From contig NZ_SEUI01000004.1 of the NCBI RefSeq assembly GCF_008370255.1, forward strand, positions 61,738-106,448: a DNA stretch of 44,711 nucleotides. Reading direction: 5' to 3'. Position numbers and translations under genes: made by a program. Below, piece after piece: positions 7,701 to 15,859 of this stretch. The stretch is from Pseudoalteromonas sp. FUC4 (lineage in GTDB: Bacteria; Pseudomonadota; Gammaproteobacteria; Enterobacterales; Alteromonadaceae). The notes beneath the pieces were generated by a model. That model saw nothing but the letters and a program-made list of their open reading frames with translations, searched no databases and was not told where the DNA came from. The stretch's first letter is position 1. Each line of letters starts with the position of its first letter.

Positions 7701-8876
7701 ATGAAAGTAAATCGCGTTGAAGTATTTGATATTCACTGTCCAGATAGACCTTCTTGGACACCTGTGTTTGTACGTATTCATACTGACGAAGGCATTAGTG
7801 GTGTTGGCGAGGCGGGCCTTGCATACGATTTAGGTCACAGTGCTGCAGCGGCTATGATCAAAGAAATGGCCGACGCCTTTTTAATAGGTCACGACCCATT
7901 TCAAACAGAAAAACTATGGTCACGTATGTTACGTGAAAGCTTTTGGGGTTTAGGCGGCGGACCTGTTGTATATGCTGCAATGAGCGCAATTGATACCGCA
8001 CTTTGGGATATAAAAGGTAAAGCGCTTGGTTTACCTGTATACCAGTTATTAGGCGGTAAGGTTAACGACAAACTACGCACTTACGCTTCGCAATTACAGT
8101 TTGACTGGGATAGCGAATTTAAAGCGCTAGTACAACCGCAAGAATATGCAGAAGCTGCTTTAAAAGCGATGGCCGAAGGCTATGATGCAGTTAAAGTAGA
8201 TCCAATTCAGTACGATAAAGACGGCAATACTTATTACGACCGTACAAAAATAATCTCACGTACTGAAATGAAGCTATACCGTGCGCGCATGCAAGCTATT
8301 CGTGAAGCTGTGGGCGACGAAGTAGACATTATTTTTGAATGCCACAGTTTACCGGGCGTAACAACAGCCATTCAGTTGGGTGAAATTGCAGAAGAATTTG
8401 ACTGTATGTACTTTGAAGAGCCAGTTAACTACCTAAACCATTCATTACATGCAAAAGTAGCAGATAAAGTTAATGTGCCAATTGCTGGTGGTGAGCGTTT
8501 GTATAATCGCTGGGGTGTGCGCCCGTATTTAGAAGATCAAAGTATTGATGTTCTACAACCTGATATTGGTTTATGTGGTGGCTTTACCGAAACTAAAAAA
8601 GTGTGTGATTACGCTGATATTTTTGATGTGCGAATTCAAGCTCACGTATGTGGTGGGCCTGTTGCAACTGCAGCATCACTGCACTTAGAAACGGCTATTC
8701 CTAACTTTTTAATTCATGAGCACCACACTTATGCGATTAAAAAGTGGAACCGCGAGTTATGTTTACAAGACCCACAACCTAAAAATGGTTTCTTTGAAGT
8801 GTCAGAAGAGCCCGGGTTGGGTATTGAATTAAACGATGAGATTGTTATGCGCTCTCAACGTGTAGAAATAAAGTAA
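7701..8876 (+). CDS. Enolase-superfamily sugar-acid dehydratase (mandelate racemase/GalD-ManD-like)
   Basis: A 391-residue protein with an N-terminal capping domain and C-terminal barrel of the mandelate racemase/muconate lactonizing group. Putative metal ligands are Glu213 (FECHS), Glu239 (FEEP) and Glu265 (GGE), with possible acid/base residues His215 and His315 (AHVCGGP). This spacing (+2, +26, +52, +102) equals that of D-galactonate dehydratase (D183, H185, E209, E235, H285, from memory). The first ligand is Glu rather than the usual Asp. The enzyme probably removes water from an aldonic acid to give a 2-keto-3-deoxy acid in the cytosol. AAGGA stands before the ATG. It is the last gene before a strong bidirectional terminator. 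Confidence 0.88.
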   Translation: MKVNRVEVFDIHCPDRPSWTPVFVRIHTDEGISGVGEAGLAYDLGHSAAAAMIKEMADAFLIGHDPFQTEKLWSRMLRESFWGLGGGPVVYAAMSAIDTALWDIKGKALGLPVYQLLGGKVNDKLRTYASQLQFDWDSEFKALVQPQEYAEAALKAMAEGYDAVKVDPIQYDKDGNTYYDRTKIISRTEMKLYRARMQAIREAVGDEVDIIFECHSLPGVTTAIQLGEIAEEFDCMYFEEPVNYLNHSLHAKVADKVNVPIAGGERLYNRWGVRPYLEDQSIDVLQPDIGLCGGFTETKKVCDYADIFDVRIQAHVCGGPVATAASLHLETAIPNFLIHEHHTYAIKKWNRELCLQDPQPKNGFFEVSEEPGLGIELNDEIVMRSQRVEIK

Positions 8877-8906
8877 CTTTTTAACCTAACTTTAGGTCAT
8901 ACATTA

Positions 8907-8942
8907 AAAAGCCGGTAAGTGATTAGTCACTTACCGGCTTTT
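8907..8942. terminator. Bidirectional Rho-independent terminator
   Basis: A perfect 16-bp stem, AAAAGCCGGTAAGTGA (8907-8922) with its complement at 8927-8942 around the loop TTAG. There are A residues on one side and T residues on the other, so it can stop transcripts from both the dehydratase (plus) and the small lipoprotein gene (minus). Confidence 0.95.
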
Positions 8943-8968
8943 ACTCGTTTGGGGGGAGGTAAAGCTTG

Positions 8969-9340
8969 TTATAACTCGTTGATTTTACATTCCACGTCTT
9001 TAAGTTCAATAGTGGCTTTACTATCAAGGTGGCGTATATAGCATTGCTTGCCTTTAATCATCAATTCAAACTGATCGGGTGTATTGCGACTTTGCGTGTC
9101 GATAATATTATTACCACCCACATTGCTAAGAGTTACTGTGCTGCTGGTAGTAAATACATCATCAGCTAATTGAGTCTCTTGCATATGTACAAGTGTTTTA
9201 ATTGCTTTGCTAACGGCTGTTTTATTTGGCTTTGCCAGTAGGGCATGTTGCAGCTTAGGTGTCGGGTCTGGGTTTTGAGATATGCAGCCATTGAGAAGAA
9301 GCGCTGAAAATACAACGATTAGTAAAAAGTACATTTTCAT
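8969..9340 (-). CDS. Small lipoprotein of unknown function
   Basis: A 123-residue protein with a lipoprotein signal: MKMYFLLIVVFSALLL followed by the lipobox LNGC (Cys19). The mature part has a helical first half and a beta-rich second half (TSSTVTLSNVG, QFELMIKGKQCYIRHL) with two further cysteines (KQCYI and VECKI) that could pair. I do not recognise a family. It is followed by the shared terminator and starts about 50 bases after the stop of the amidohydrolase gene. It may be the last gene of the slyD-SDR-amidohydrolase run or be separately transcribed. Confidence 0.8.
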   Translation of the reverse strand: MKMYFLLIVVFSALLLNGCISQNPDPTPKLQHALLAKPNKTAVSKAIKTLVHMQETQLADDVFTTSSTVTLSNVGGNNIIDTQSRNTPDQFELMIKGKQCYIRHLDSKATIELKDVECKINEL

Positions 9341-9389
9341 AAATTGGCCGTATTATTATAAAAAGAGAGTTTAATATAACTAGTTTTAC

Positions 9390-10229
9390 TTAAACTTGGT
9401 AGTAGTGCTTAGCGTTTGCATAGCTAAGGTTATGCCAGATCTTATCGTTTGAGCATAACGCCTTATGGCAGTGCCATAGAGTGCTGTAGCTAGTATTTAC
9501 TTGGCACACAGGGAAGTTGCTTGCAAACATAATACGCTGCTGGCCAAAGTGATTAAAAAGAAAATTAAAGCACGCTGCTTGTTGCTCACTGGTGAGCTGC
9601 AGTAATTCAAAACCAGAAAATTTAATAGCTATGTTGTCGTGCTGAGCAAGTAACTCAACACCTTGTTGCCATGCACCTAGATTACTTGGCAACCCTGCAT
9701 GATTGATTATAATTTGAAGTTGCGGTAGCTGCTTAGCGTAGTAAATTATTTGTTTGGTTATTTCGCTGTTTTCAATATCAAATTGAGCTTCAAAATGCAG
9801 TTTATTTGTAGCCAATAAATTAAGGTTATTAATACAGTGAGGGCTTATTAGTCTCACCGCATCATCTCCTTCGGTTATATCTCTTATACCACAAAGGCTT
9901 GAATGAGCCAGTGCACTTAGCGCGTGATTAAATTGCTCTGCGGGCGCATCAATTTGGTTGTAACTAATAGCCTTAAATGAAAGGCTTTTTAAATGCGAGC
10001 TTAGCCAGTTTAACTCGTTAATAGGGGAGGTGTTATCAAACCCGGCTTCTATATGAACAAGCCCTACGAGTTCAAAATCAGTACTTTCAACAAGTTGCTC
10101 TGCACTTACTGGTTGTTTAATTTTTTCTAGGTTAGGCCATGCTGGTGGGTTTTCGCCTTGTAGCCAAGTATATTGCCCCTCGGCAAGATTAAAAAAATGC
10201 ACATGAGGGTCAATAATTTGCATCCTCAT
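9390..10229 (-). CDS. Amidohydrolase family protein (COG3618 type, probable sugar lactonase)
   Basis: A 279-residue TIM-barrel protein of the amidohydrolase-2 group. Visible metal or active-site positions are His9 and His11 (DPHVHFF), His59 (VHIEAG) and His177 (INHAG). The end-of-barrel motif MFASNFP has Asn238 where many amidohydrolases have Asp; the SNFP form is common in COG3618. Characterised relatives hydrolyse L-fucono- or L-rhamnonolactone, or 2-pyrone-4,6-dicarboxylate. The ATG overlaps the SDR stop codon in ATGA, so translation is coupled to the SDR gene. Together they suggest sugar to lactone (SDR) to acid (this enzyme). Substrate unknown. Confidence 0.85.
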   Translation of the reverse strand: MRMQIIDPHVHFFNLAEGQYTWLQGENPPAWPNLEKIKQPVSAEQLVESTDFELVGLVHIEAGFDNTSPINELNWLSSHLKSLSFKAISYNQIDAPAEQFNHALSALAHSSLCGIRDITEGDDAVRLISPHCINNLNLLATNKLHFEAQFDIENSEITKQIIYYAKQLPQLQIIINHAGLPSNLGAWQQGVELLAQHDNIAIKFSGFELLQLTSEQQAACFNFLFNHFGQQRIMFASNFPVCQVNTSYSTLWHCHKALCSNDKIWHNLSYANAKHYYQV

Positions 10230-10954
10230 TGGGCAGTGTAACCACCATCAATACTTTGTAGGCTACCTGTTATAAAACTGGCATCATCACTTGCTAAAAA
10301 GCTCACAAGGGCAGCAACCTCATCGGCTTGACCTAATCGGTTAAGCGGTTGCAGACTTGCTTCCTCGGCAACGATTTCAGCTTTGTTTGCGCCACTTTTT
10401 GCGCAGTACGCATCTATCGCGTTATGAAATAGCGGGGTTTCTATTGTGCCAGGGCATACCGCATTTACTCTAATATTAAAGCTCGCGTAATCAAGCGCCG
10501 TTGTTTTGGCCATTGAGGCAAGGGCATGTTTTGTTAGGTTGTACGCAAAAGAGTTTTGCTTACCTATAATTGCCTGATCGGATGCGACTAATATAATAGC
10601 GCCGCTACTTTGCGCTTTCATGCTTGGCAATACGGTTTGTATTGCGGCATAGGCGCCTTTAACATTAAGCGCAAAAAGCGCATCGAGAGTTTGCTCGTCG
10701 GTGCTTTCTATATTTGCGCTTAAGTGTTTTCCAGCATTAGAAACAAGTACATCAATACGTTTGCTTTGTTCACAGATAGCGTTGATACAGCTTTGTACCG
10801 CCGATACATCACTTACATCACACTGATGAAATATACCCGTTTCGCTTGGCTCTATATCAAGGTTATGTACTTCATAGCCATTGTTTAGCAAACGCTTTAC
10901 TACGGCTAGGCCAATACCTTTTGTACCACCTGTAACTATTGCAACTTTAGACAT
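10226..10954 (-). CDS. Short-chain dehydrogenase/reductase, probable sugar dehydrogenase
   Basis: A 242-residue classical SDR. The coenzyme motif TGGTKGIG is at residues 8-15 and NAG at 73-75. The catalytic set is Asn97, Ser125, Tyr138 and Lys142 (YNLTK). The closing motif is FITGSLQSIDGGY. An acidic residue after strand 2 (LDIEPSE) suggests NAD over NADP. A good ribosome site (AAGGAAG) precedes the ATG. It lies 21 bases after slyD and overlaps the lactonase-like gene by 4 bases. Oxidation of a sugar to a lactone, or of a keto-deoxy acid, fits the neighbours; this is inference. Confidence 0.9.
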   Translation of the reverse strand: MSKVAIVTGGTKGIGLAVVKRLLNNGYEVHNLDIEPSETGIFHQCDVSDVSAVQSCINAICEQSKRIDVLVSNAGKHLSANIESTDEQTLDALFALNVKGAYAAIQTVLPSMKAQSSGAIILVASDQAIIGKQNSFAYNLTKHALASMAKTTALDYASFNIRVNAVCPGTIETPLFHNAIDAYCAKSGANKAEIVAEEASLQPLNRLGQADEVAALVSFLASDDASFITGSLQSIDGGYTAQ

Positions 10955-10975
10955 ACTTACTTCCTTTATTGCTAA

Positions 10976-11464
10976 CTAGTGAGAGTGACCGCAGCCGCCT
11001 TCAGCGTGCACATGTCCGTGAGAAACTTCTTCACTCGTCGCTTCACGTACAGATACAACTTCAACGTCAAATGTTAGTGTTTTGCCCGCAAATGGGTGGT
11101 TTAAATCACAATCTGCGTTAAAACGACCAACCTTAACAATAGTAACCTGATGACGACCTTGGTTAGAGCTAACCATTGCTGTCATACCTGGTTTCCATAC
11201 TTTAACGTCGCCTTGTAGGTGCTTAAGCGGAATACGTTGAATTAAGTCATCAACACGCTCGCCGTATGATTCACTTGGCTCTAGAGTTACACTAAATTTT
11301 TCGCCGGCTTCTTTACCTTCAAGTGCTTTTTCTAAACCTGGAAGCATGCCTTCGCTGCCATGAATGTAAGTAAGTGGCGCTTCGTTTGTGCTGCTTTCAA
11401 TTTGTTCGCCCGCTTCGCTAAGGGTGTAATGAAATTCAACTGCTGAATTTTTACTAATTTGCAT
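10976..11464 (-). CDS. slyD: FKBP-type peptidyl-prolyl isomerase SlyD
   Basis: A 162-residue SlyD. It has the split FKBP domain (VEFHYTLSEAGEQIESS at the start, EGMLPGLEKALEGKEAGEKF) and the inserted chaperone flap (about residues 70-125). A short metal-binding tail rich in His and Cys follows (HGHVHAEGGCGHSH, residues 149-162). SlyD speeds proline isomerisation and passes nickel to hydrogenase and other metalloproteins in the cytosol. The tail is shorter than in E. coli but keeps a Cys and five His. It starts a minus-strand run with the SDR and amidohydrolase genes, an unusual partner set. Confidence 0.95.
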   Translation of the reverse strand: MQISKNSAVEFHYTLSEAGEQIESSTNEAPLTYIHGSEGMLPGLEKALEGKEAGEKFSVTLEPSESYGERVDDLIQRIPLKHLQGDVKVWKPGMTAMVSSNQGRHQVTIVKVGRFNADCDLNHPFAGKTLTFDVEVVSVREATSEEVSHGHVHAEGGCGHSH

Positions 11465-11530
11465 GCTTGTCTCTTCAAGTTATAACTATGTTAGGGCGCG
11501 ATTTTACGCGAAATATACTTGTTTATAAAC

Positions 11531-13009
11531 TTAACGTGGCTGATTTAGTGTTTTTTGTAAATCTAGCAGTAAATCTTTTTTTATGGGTGCTGCTTTTTGC
11601 TTTTCAGCCTGTGGTATAAACAGTACTAATTGAGTACCAGGTTTTAGAATGCTCGATGCAGATAGCTTATTCCATTTTGCCAAGTCGCTATGGGGTACAT
11701 CGTAAAGCTGACTTATACTCCAAAGGCTATCGCCCGACTTAACTTCGTAATCTATTTCAATGGTGGGGATCGCAATCTCTTGGTGTTCTAAATAAGGGCT
11801 GATTTTGTAATCAACAGTTAATGTGCTTGGCAGAGTTTTAGGTTGTCCAACTAATAACTTTTCTCCAACACCTATTAAATTATTATTTTTATTATTAAGT
11901 TGTTTTAACGCTTTTACAGACATACTAAAACGCCTAGCGATACCGTAAAGCGTATCGTTTTGTTTAACGATGTACTCTCCAGCAAAGTTTGATTTGAAGA
12001 ACTGACTTTTTAATAATGCTTCTTGTCCTATAGGTAGCAGTAAAGTATGCGGCCCATTAGGTGAGCTTTGATTTTTTAAATACCCCTGATTAATAGCATG
12101 TAACTGCTTTGAACCTATACCAGAGAGCTTAGCTATGACTGAAAAATCGAACTGCTGGCCTATATTCATCTGTGTTGTAAATGGTTTATATGCAAGCTTT
12201 GGGCGTTTAATGCCCTTTTGTGGGTGTTTAACTAAATAGCTTAAAGCGAGTAACTTGGGTACATAGTCAGCGGTTTCTTTTGGCAGACTGAGCGACCAGT
12301 AATCGGTGCTTTTACCGCGTTTTTTGTTTTTTTCGATTGCGCGTTTAACACGGCCCTCACCACTATTATAAGCGGCCAAAGCATGTAGCCAATTACCATC
12401 AAAGCGTTTATGTAAGTAACTTAAGTAATCAAGTGCAGCATCGGTTGAAGCAAGTACGTCTTGGCGCCCGTCATACCATTGATCTGATTTAACACCAAAG
12501 TGATGCGCCGTTGCGCCAACTAATTGCCAAACACCAACAGCTTGCTGTGATGAGGCTATTGTTGGTCTAAAATCGCTTTCTACAAATGGGAGTAAAGCGA
12601 GCTCCATAGGTAATTGCTTTTGCTCAATTTTTTTTACGATGTGATACAGATAAGGCGCTGCGCGTTTGCTCACCGTTTGTAAGTAGTTAGGTTGCTTTGC
12701 ATACCAGCTGATACGCTTTTTTAAGGCGCGATTTTGATAAATCGTAAAGTGTAGATTATTGGCTATATGCACCCACAGATCGGTAGTTTTAGGTGGGCGC
12801 TTTTTTACGATTGTTTTTTTGAATTGAAGTGGCGTAACTATCTCATTAACTTGAGGCGTTTGAGCTATTTCCTCGTCAGTATCATAAGTATAGTCAGGCT
12901 CAAAATGAGTAAATATTTGTGGAGCTTCTTGTGGTTCTTGCTCCGTTGATTGACAACCAAATAACAAAATACCCAAACAACATAAAACCAAACTGCGCAT
13001 AGTGATCAC
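11531..13009 (-). CDS. mltD: Membrane-bound lytic murein transglycosylase D with two LysM domains
   Basis: A lipoprotein of about 490 residues: the lipobox LFGC is followed by a linker and an SLT domain. Glu144 in LALLPFVESDFRP is the catalytic acid, followed by AVGVWQLVGAT and LAAYNSGEGRV. Two LysM repeats occupy the C-terminal part (YIVKQNDTLYGIARRF and YEVKSGDSLWSISQLY). It cleaves peptidoglycan to 1,6-anhydromuropeptides from the inner face of the outer membrane. The start is uncertain: GTG at 13009 has AAGGA ten bases upstream, while the ATG at 13000 is a standard codon with no good site. The gene upstream is a secreted metallo-beta-lactamase-fold protein, echoing the gloB-mltD pairing of enterics. 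Confidence 0.93.
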   Translation of the reverse strand: MITMRSLVLCCLGILLFGCQSTEQEPQEAPQIFTHFEPDYTYDTDEEIAQTPQVNEIVTPLQFKKTIVKKRPPKTTDLWVHIANNLHFTIYQNRALKKRISWYAKQPNYLQTVSKRAAPYLYHIVKKIEQKQLPMELALLPFVESDFRPTIASSQQAVGVWQLVGATAHHFGVKSDQWYDGRQDVLASTDAALDYLSYLHKRFDGNWLHALAAYNSGEGRVKRAIEKNKKRGKSTDYWSLSLPKETADYVPKLLALSYLVKHPQKGIKRPKLAYKPFTTQMNIGQQFDFSVIAKLSGIGSKQLHAINQGYLKNQSSPNGPHTLLLPIGQEALLKSQFFKSNFAGEYIVKQNDTLYGIARRFSMSVKALKQLNNKNNNLIGVGEKLLVGQPKTLPSTLTVDYKISPYLEHQEIAIPTIEIDYEVKSGDSLWSISQLYDVPHSDLAKWNKLSASSILKPGTQLVLFIPQAEKQKAAPIKKDLLLDLQKTLNQPR

Positions 13010-13055
13010 TTTTGTAAATTCCTTTTATTATTTTAACACAATCCGTTGTGTTGAG

Positions 13056-14078
13056 TTATTCCGCGCTTTTTACGCGATTTAGGCCTGCTTGTAAAAAAAA
13101 GTTACTCGATTTTATATTAAGCGCTTCTTGTTTATAGGGCTTAATAACTGATTCAGGAAACGACAGCATTAATTGCTCAATACTTTGATCTTTATTGTTT
13201 TTAACATGCTCTGTTATGGCTGTTAAAAATGATAGTGGCTGTCTCAGCTGCTCTTTTGTTAATGTGCCGCCGTGGCCCGGTATAATAATAGCGAGCTTTT
13301 CGTCGTTAATATATTGCTTAAGCAACGTTTGCCAACTTTTAAGTTCGCCGTGACCAGGATAAGGAAGCCAGTCAACGATATCGCCACCAATCAGTACACT
13401 GCCATTATTAGTAGTAATAGTTAAATCACCGTTAGTATGCGCTTGCTGCGGCTCAAGCGTTACCTCAAAACCACCAAGGTCGATAATTTTACGACTATCA
13501 ATTACTATTTCGGGTTGGCTAAGCTGATACTCCTGCCAGCGAAAAAGTCGCTTTTTTGCAAGCTTTAACTTATCACGCCATTTAGATTGCTCTTCTTTGG
13601 GTACATTCGCTAACCGTTGGTAGCTCAGCTCAATGCTCTTTTCATAGGTGTCTAGTTTGTCGGTATATGCTGTTTGGTAAAGGCTAAAATTTTTATTTAC
13701 TTGCTGATGAACAACGAGCTTGGCATCAGGATAAAAATTTTGCATAACCGCCATACCTAGCAAGTGATCGTCATGGTAATGCGTGGCAACCAAATAGCAT
13801 AAAGGTGTTTTAAGGCGTTTTTTTAAATCTTCAGCAAGTTGTTCAACTGCAGCAAAATTGGCACTCGTATCAACCAGTAGGGCACATTTTTCGCCTTCAA
13901 TTAATACTTGGTTAGAGTCGTAAAAGCGAAGCTTGTCTTGTTGCTTTAAAAACTGAATATGAGGGTTTATTGTATTCCAAGTTACGGCAGCGTAGGTGTT
14001 TGGTGCTATTGATAGTAAGGTGCATGCCAATAGTAAGTGCTTACATGAAGAGGTTATGTTTGAAAGTTTTAACTTCAT
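13056..14078 (-). CDS. Periplasmic metallo-beta-lactamase-fold hydrolase
   Basis: A 340-residue protein with a signal peptide (cleavage near NTYA-AV, residue 30). The zinc motif THYHDDH supplies His100, His102, Asp104 and His105. Further ligands are likely in QAHTNGDL (His) and IGGDIVDW (Asp), with PGHGG near residue 270. An insertion rich in charged helices (about 135-180) separates the first motif from the rest. It resembles quinoprotein-relay/B-type MBL proteins more than GloB. The substrate is unknown, and a true beta-lactamase role is not supported. It lies between zapA and mltD in the same direction. Confidence 0.87.
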   Translation of the reverse strand: MKLKLSNITSSCKHLLLACTLLSIAPNTYAAVTWNTINPHIQFLKQQDKLRFYDSNQVLIEGEKCALLVDTSANFAAVEQLAEDLKKRLKTPLCYLVATHYHDDHLLGMAVMQNFYPDAKLVVHQQVNKNFSLYQTAYTDKLDTYEKSIELSYQRLANVPKEEQSKWRDKLKLAKKRLFRWQEYQLSQPEIVIDSRKIIDLGGFEVTLEPQQAHTNGDLTITTNNGSVLIGGDIVDWLPYPGHGELKSWQTLLKQYINDEKLAIIIPGHGGTLTKEQLRQPLSFLTAITEHVKNNKDQSIEQLMLSFPESVIKPYKQEALNIKSSNFFLQAGLNRVKSAE

Positions 14079-14141
14079 TTATTATCTCTACGCTGAGGTT
14101 TAATTACTTTAATAATAAACAAAAAGCGCAGTATGCGCTTT

Positions 14142-14447
14142 TTATTTTTGGTGTTTGGGGTCATTTGTCAAATGCTGACTGAGTTTATCAATCAATTGGT
14201 CTTGATGCTGTTGTTCAACTGTAGCCTGTGTTTTTGCTTCTAGCAATTCGTGGCTTAAGTTTAATGCTGCCATTAATAGGGCTTTTTGATCGTTTCTAAC
14301 GGTTGAGCGTTGTTTCATTTGCTCAACTAAGTCATTTAGATTTTTAGCTGCTGCTATTAATGCATCTTCCTGCCCTTCGGGGCAAGCAAATTGCTGCTCT
14401 TTACCTAGCAACTCAACAGTGACCCGCTGGTTTTGCAGCTCAGACAT
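14142..14447 (-). CDS. zapA: Cell division protein ZapA
   Basis: A 101-residue protein with the ZapA fold: an N-terminal beta-rich FtsZ-binding head (VTVELLGKEQQFACPEGQED, residues 8-27) and a long C-terminal coiled coil (LIAAAKNLNDLVEQM to about residue 95). ZapA dimers and tetramers cross-link FtsZ protofilaments at the division ring. Its ATG overlaps the stop of the upstream TIGR02449 gene in TAATG, so the two are coupled. No 6S RNA gene is recognisable next to it, unlike the zapA-ssrS order in enterics. Confidence 0.93.
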   Translation of the reverse strand: MSELQNQRVTVELLGKEQQFACPEGQEDALIAAAKNLNDLVEQMKQRSTVRNDQKALLMAALNLSHELLEAKTQATVEQQHQDQLIDKLSQHLTNDPKHQK

Positions 14448-14677
14448 TAGCTAGCCTGTTGTGCGCTTTGTAATTTATCAAGAAGACCAGATAAAGTAGT
14501 GCTGGCATCTTTTTGCTTTTCTTCATTTTCTAAAGCTTCAAGCTGTAGTAATTCGTTTTCATCGCTTAGTTTAGTGTTCTGTTCTTTTAAAGTAGCAACA
14601 TCTGTTTGTAATTGATTATTACGTTCGATTAAAGAATCGATCAGTTGTTCGAGTTGTTGAAGAGTAGTGTTGTTCAT
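14447..14677 (-). CDS. TIGR02449 family coiled-coil protein, division-associated
   Basis: A short coiled-coil protein, about 76 residues from the ATG at 14677 (MNNTTLQQLEQLIDSLIERN). The heptads run through LQTDVATLKEQNTKLSDENE and the tail is Gln/Ala rich. This matches TIGR02449, usually found directly before zapA. A ZapB-like role at the division ring has been suggested by position, but I cannot show it. The frame stays open to ATGs at 14689 and 14713. None has a clear ribosome site, so I chose the one that starts the conserved coil. Confidence 0.8.
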   Translation of the reverse strand: MNNTTLQQLEQLIDSLIERNNQLQTDVATLKEQNTKLSDENELLQLEALENEEKQKDASTTLSGLLDKLQSAQQAS

Positions 14678-14915
14678 AAAGGCGCTCATATAACTGTAAT
14701 TAATGTCATGCAAATGTAAAGCAAAGTGTGTTGATTTGCCAGCATTTACGGTGGTTTTAGCTGATTTTTCTTCTGCGTTAAGGGATAATTCAGTATATGA
14801 GCTTTTTCATTCAGAAATGGTTCACTTTAACACTCTCTTATCTTGGTGTAAGTTGCCAAAGCCTAGTGCTTATGGTTCACTTACGATATTAAATTGCGTA
14901 TGGCGAAAATAAATA

Positions 14916-15755
14916 ATGCTTAGTTACAGACACTCATTTCATGCGGGTAATCCTGCCGATGTACTTAAACATTTAGTACTGGCACAAGTACTAAATTATC
15001 AAACAATTAAAGATAAACCGCTTGATTATATAGACACGCATTCAGGTGCTGGCTTTTTTGAACTGGCAGCTGCTGATGCGCAAAAAACGCAAGAGTATCA
15101 AGATGGTATTGAAAAACTTTGGCAACATAAAAGTGAACATGCTGAGCTTAATGAGTACATTGAATTAATTAAGTCATTTAACGACACTGACGAGCTTGCA
15201 TTTTATCCAGGTTCACCAAAAATTGCAGAGCATTACTTGCGCCGCCAAGATAAGGGCTGGTTTTTTGAGCTTCACCCGCGCGATTTATTATTACTTGAAG
15301 AAAATATGCAAGGTAAGCGCTCTATTCGTGTGCGCGGAGAAGATGGCTTTACCGGCTTAGTAGGGTTATTACCACCAGCATCTCGCAGAGCCTGTGTATT
15401 AATTGATCCACCGTACGAAATTAAAGATGACTACGAAACGGTTGTAAAAACCTTAGTTAAAGCTCATCAGCGTTTTGCTACAGGTACTTACATGATTTGG
15501 TATCCGGTTGTTGATAGAGAACGCATTGATAATATGGAGAAGAGTTTAATTGATTCAGGAATGCGCAACATTCAGCTATTTGAACTAGGCACTGAAGCGG
15601 ATACTGACGTACACGGCATGACAGCATCTGGCATGATTGTGATTAACCCTCCATGGAAGCTAAAGCAAACAATGGATGCAATAATGCCTGAACTTGTTGG
15701 TTTGTTAAGTGAGCCAAGTGGTTTTTATAGAAGTGAACAACTCGTTGATGAGTAG
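14916..15755 (+). CDS. rlmJ: 23S rRNA (adenine2030-N6)-methyltransferase RlmJ
   Basis: A 279-residue protein matching RlmJ (YhiR) from end to end. It opens with MLSYRHSFHAGNPADVLKH, has a SAM-binding region with DTHSGAGFFEL (about residues 41-51), a small helical insertion, and the N6-adenine catalytic motif DPPYEIKDDY (about 164-173). It methylates A2030 of 23S rRNA in the cytosol. It is divergent from the TIGR02449-zapA pair and is closed by a strong terminator. Confidence 0.96.
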   Translation: MLSYRHSFHAGNPADVLKHLVLAQVLNYQTIKDKPLDYIDTHSGAGFFELAAADAQKTQEYQDGIEKLWQHKSEHAELNEYIELIKSFNDTDELAFYPGSPKIAEHYLRRQDKGWFFELHPRDLLLLEENMQGKRSIRVRGEDGFTGLVGLLPPASRRACVLIDPPYEIKDDYETVVKTLVKAHQRFATGTYMIWYPVVDRERIDNMEKSLIDSGMRNIQLFELGTEADTDVHGMTASGMIVINPPWKLKQTMDAIMPELVGLLSEPSGFYRSEQLVDE

Positions 15756-15782
15756 CTTTAAATAGCGCTTACAATGAATGAT

Positions 15783-15813
15783 AAAACGCCTAGCTTTGCT
15801 GGGCGTTTTATTT
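15783..15813 (+). terminator. Rho-independent terminator after rlmJ
   Basis: A 12-bp stem (AAAACGCCTAGC at 15783-15794 with GCTGGGCGTTTT at 15798-15809, one T-G wobble) with a TTT loop is followed by ATTT. Confidence 0.9.
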
Positions 15814-15859
15814 AAAGCTTGAACCGATGTGCTAAAAAGTCGTGTTTAATGCTTTGGTA

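Noticed and set aside
13056..14078. Metallo-beta-lactamase-fold protein as an antibiotic resistance enzyme
   Set aside because: The motif THYHDDH only shows the fold and metal site. The long charged insertion and housekeeping neighbourhood (zapA, mltD) do not support a resistance role.
13056..14078. GloB (hydroxyacylglutathione hydrolase) because of the mltD neighbour
   Set aside because: The protein has a signal peptide, is about 90 residues too long, and does not look like GloB outside the zinc motif.
14703..14912. Possible 69-residue plus-strand gene before rlmJ
   Set aside because: No ribosome site, no recognisable domain, and it fills the promoter region of two divergent genes.
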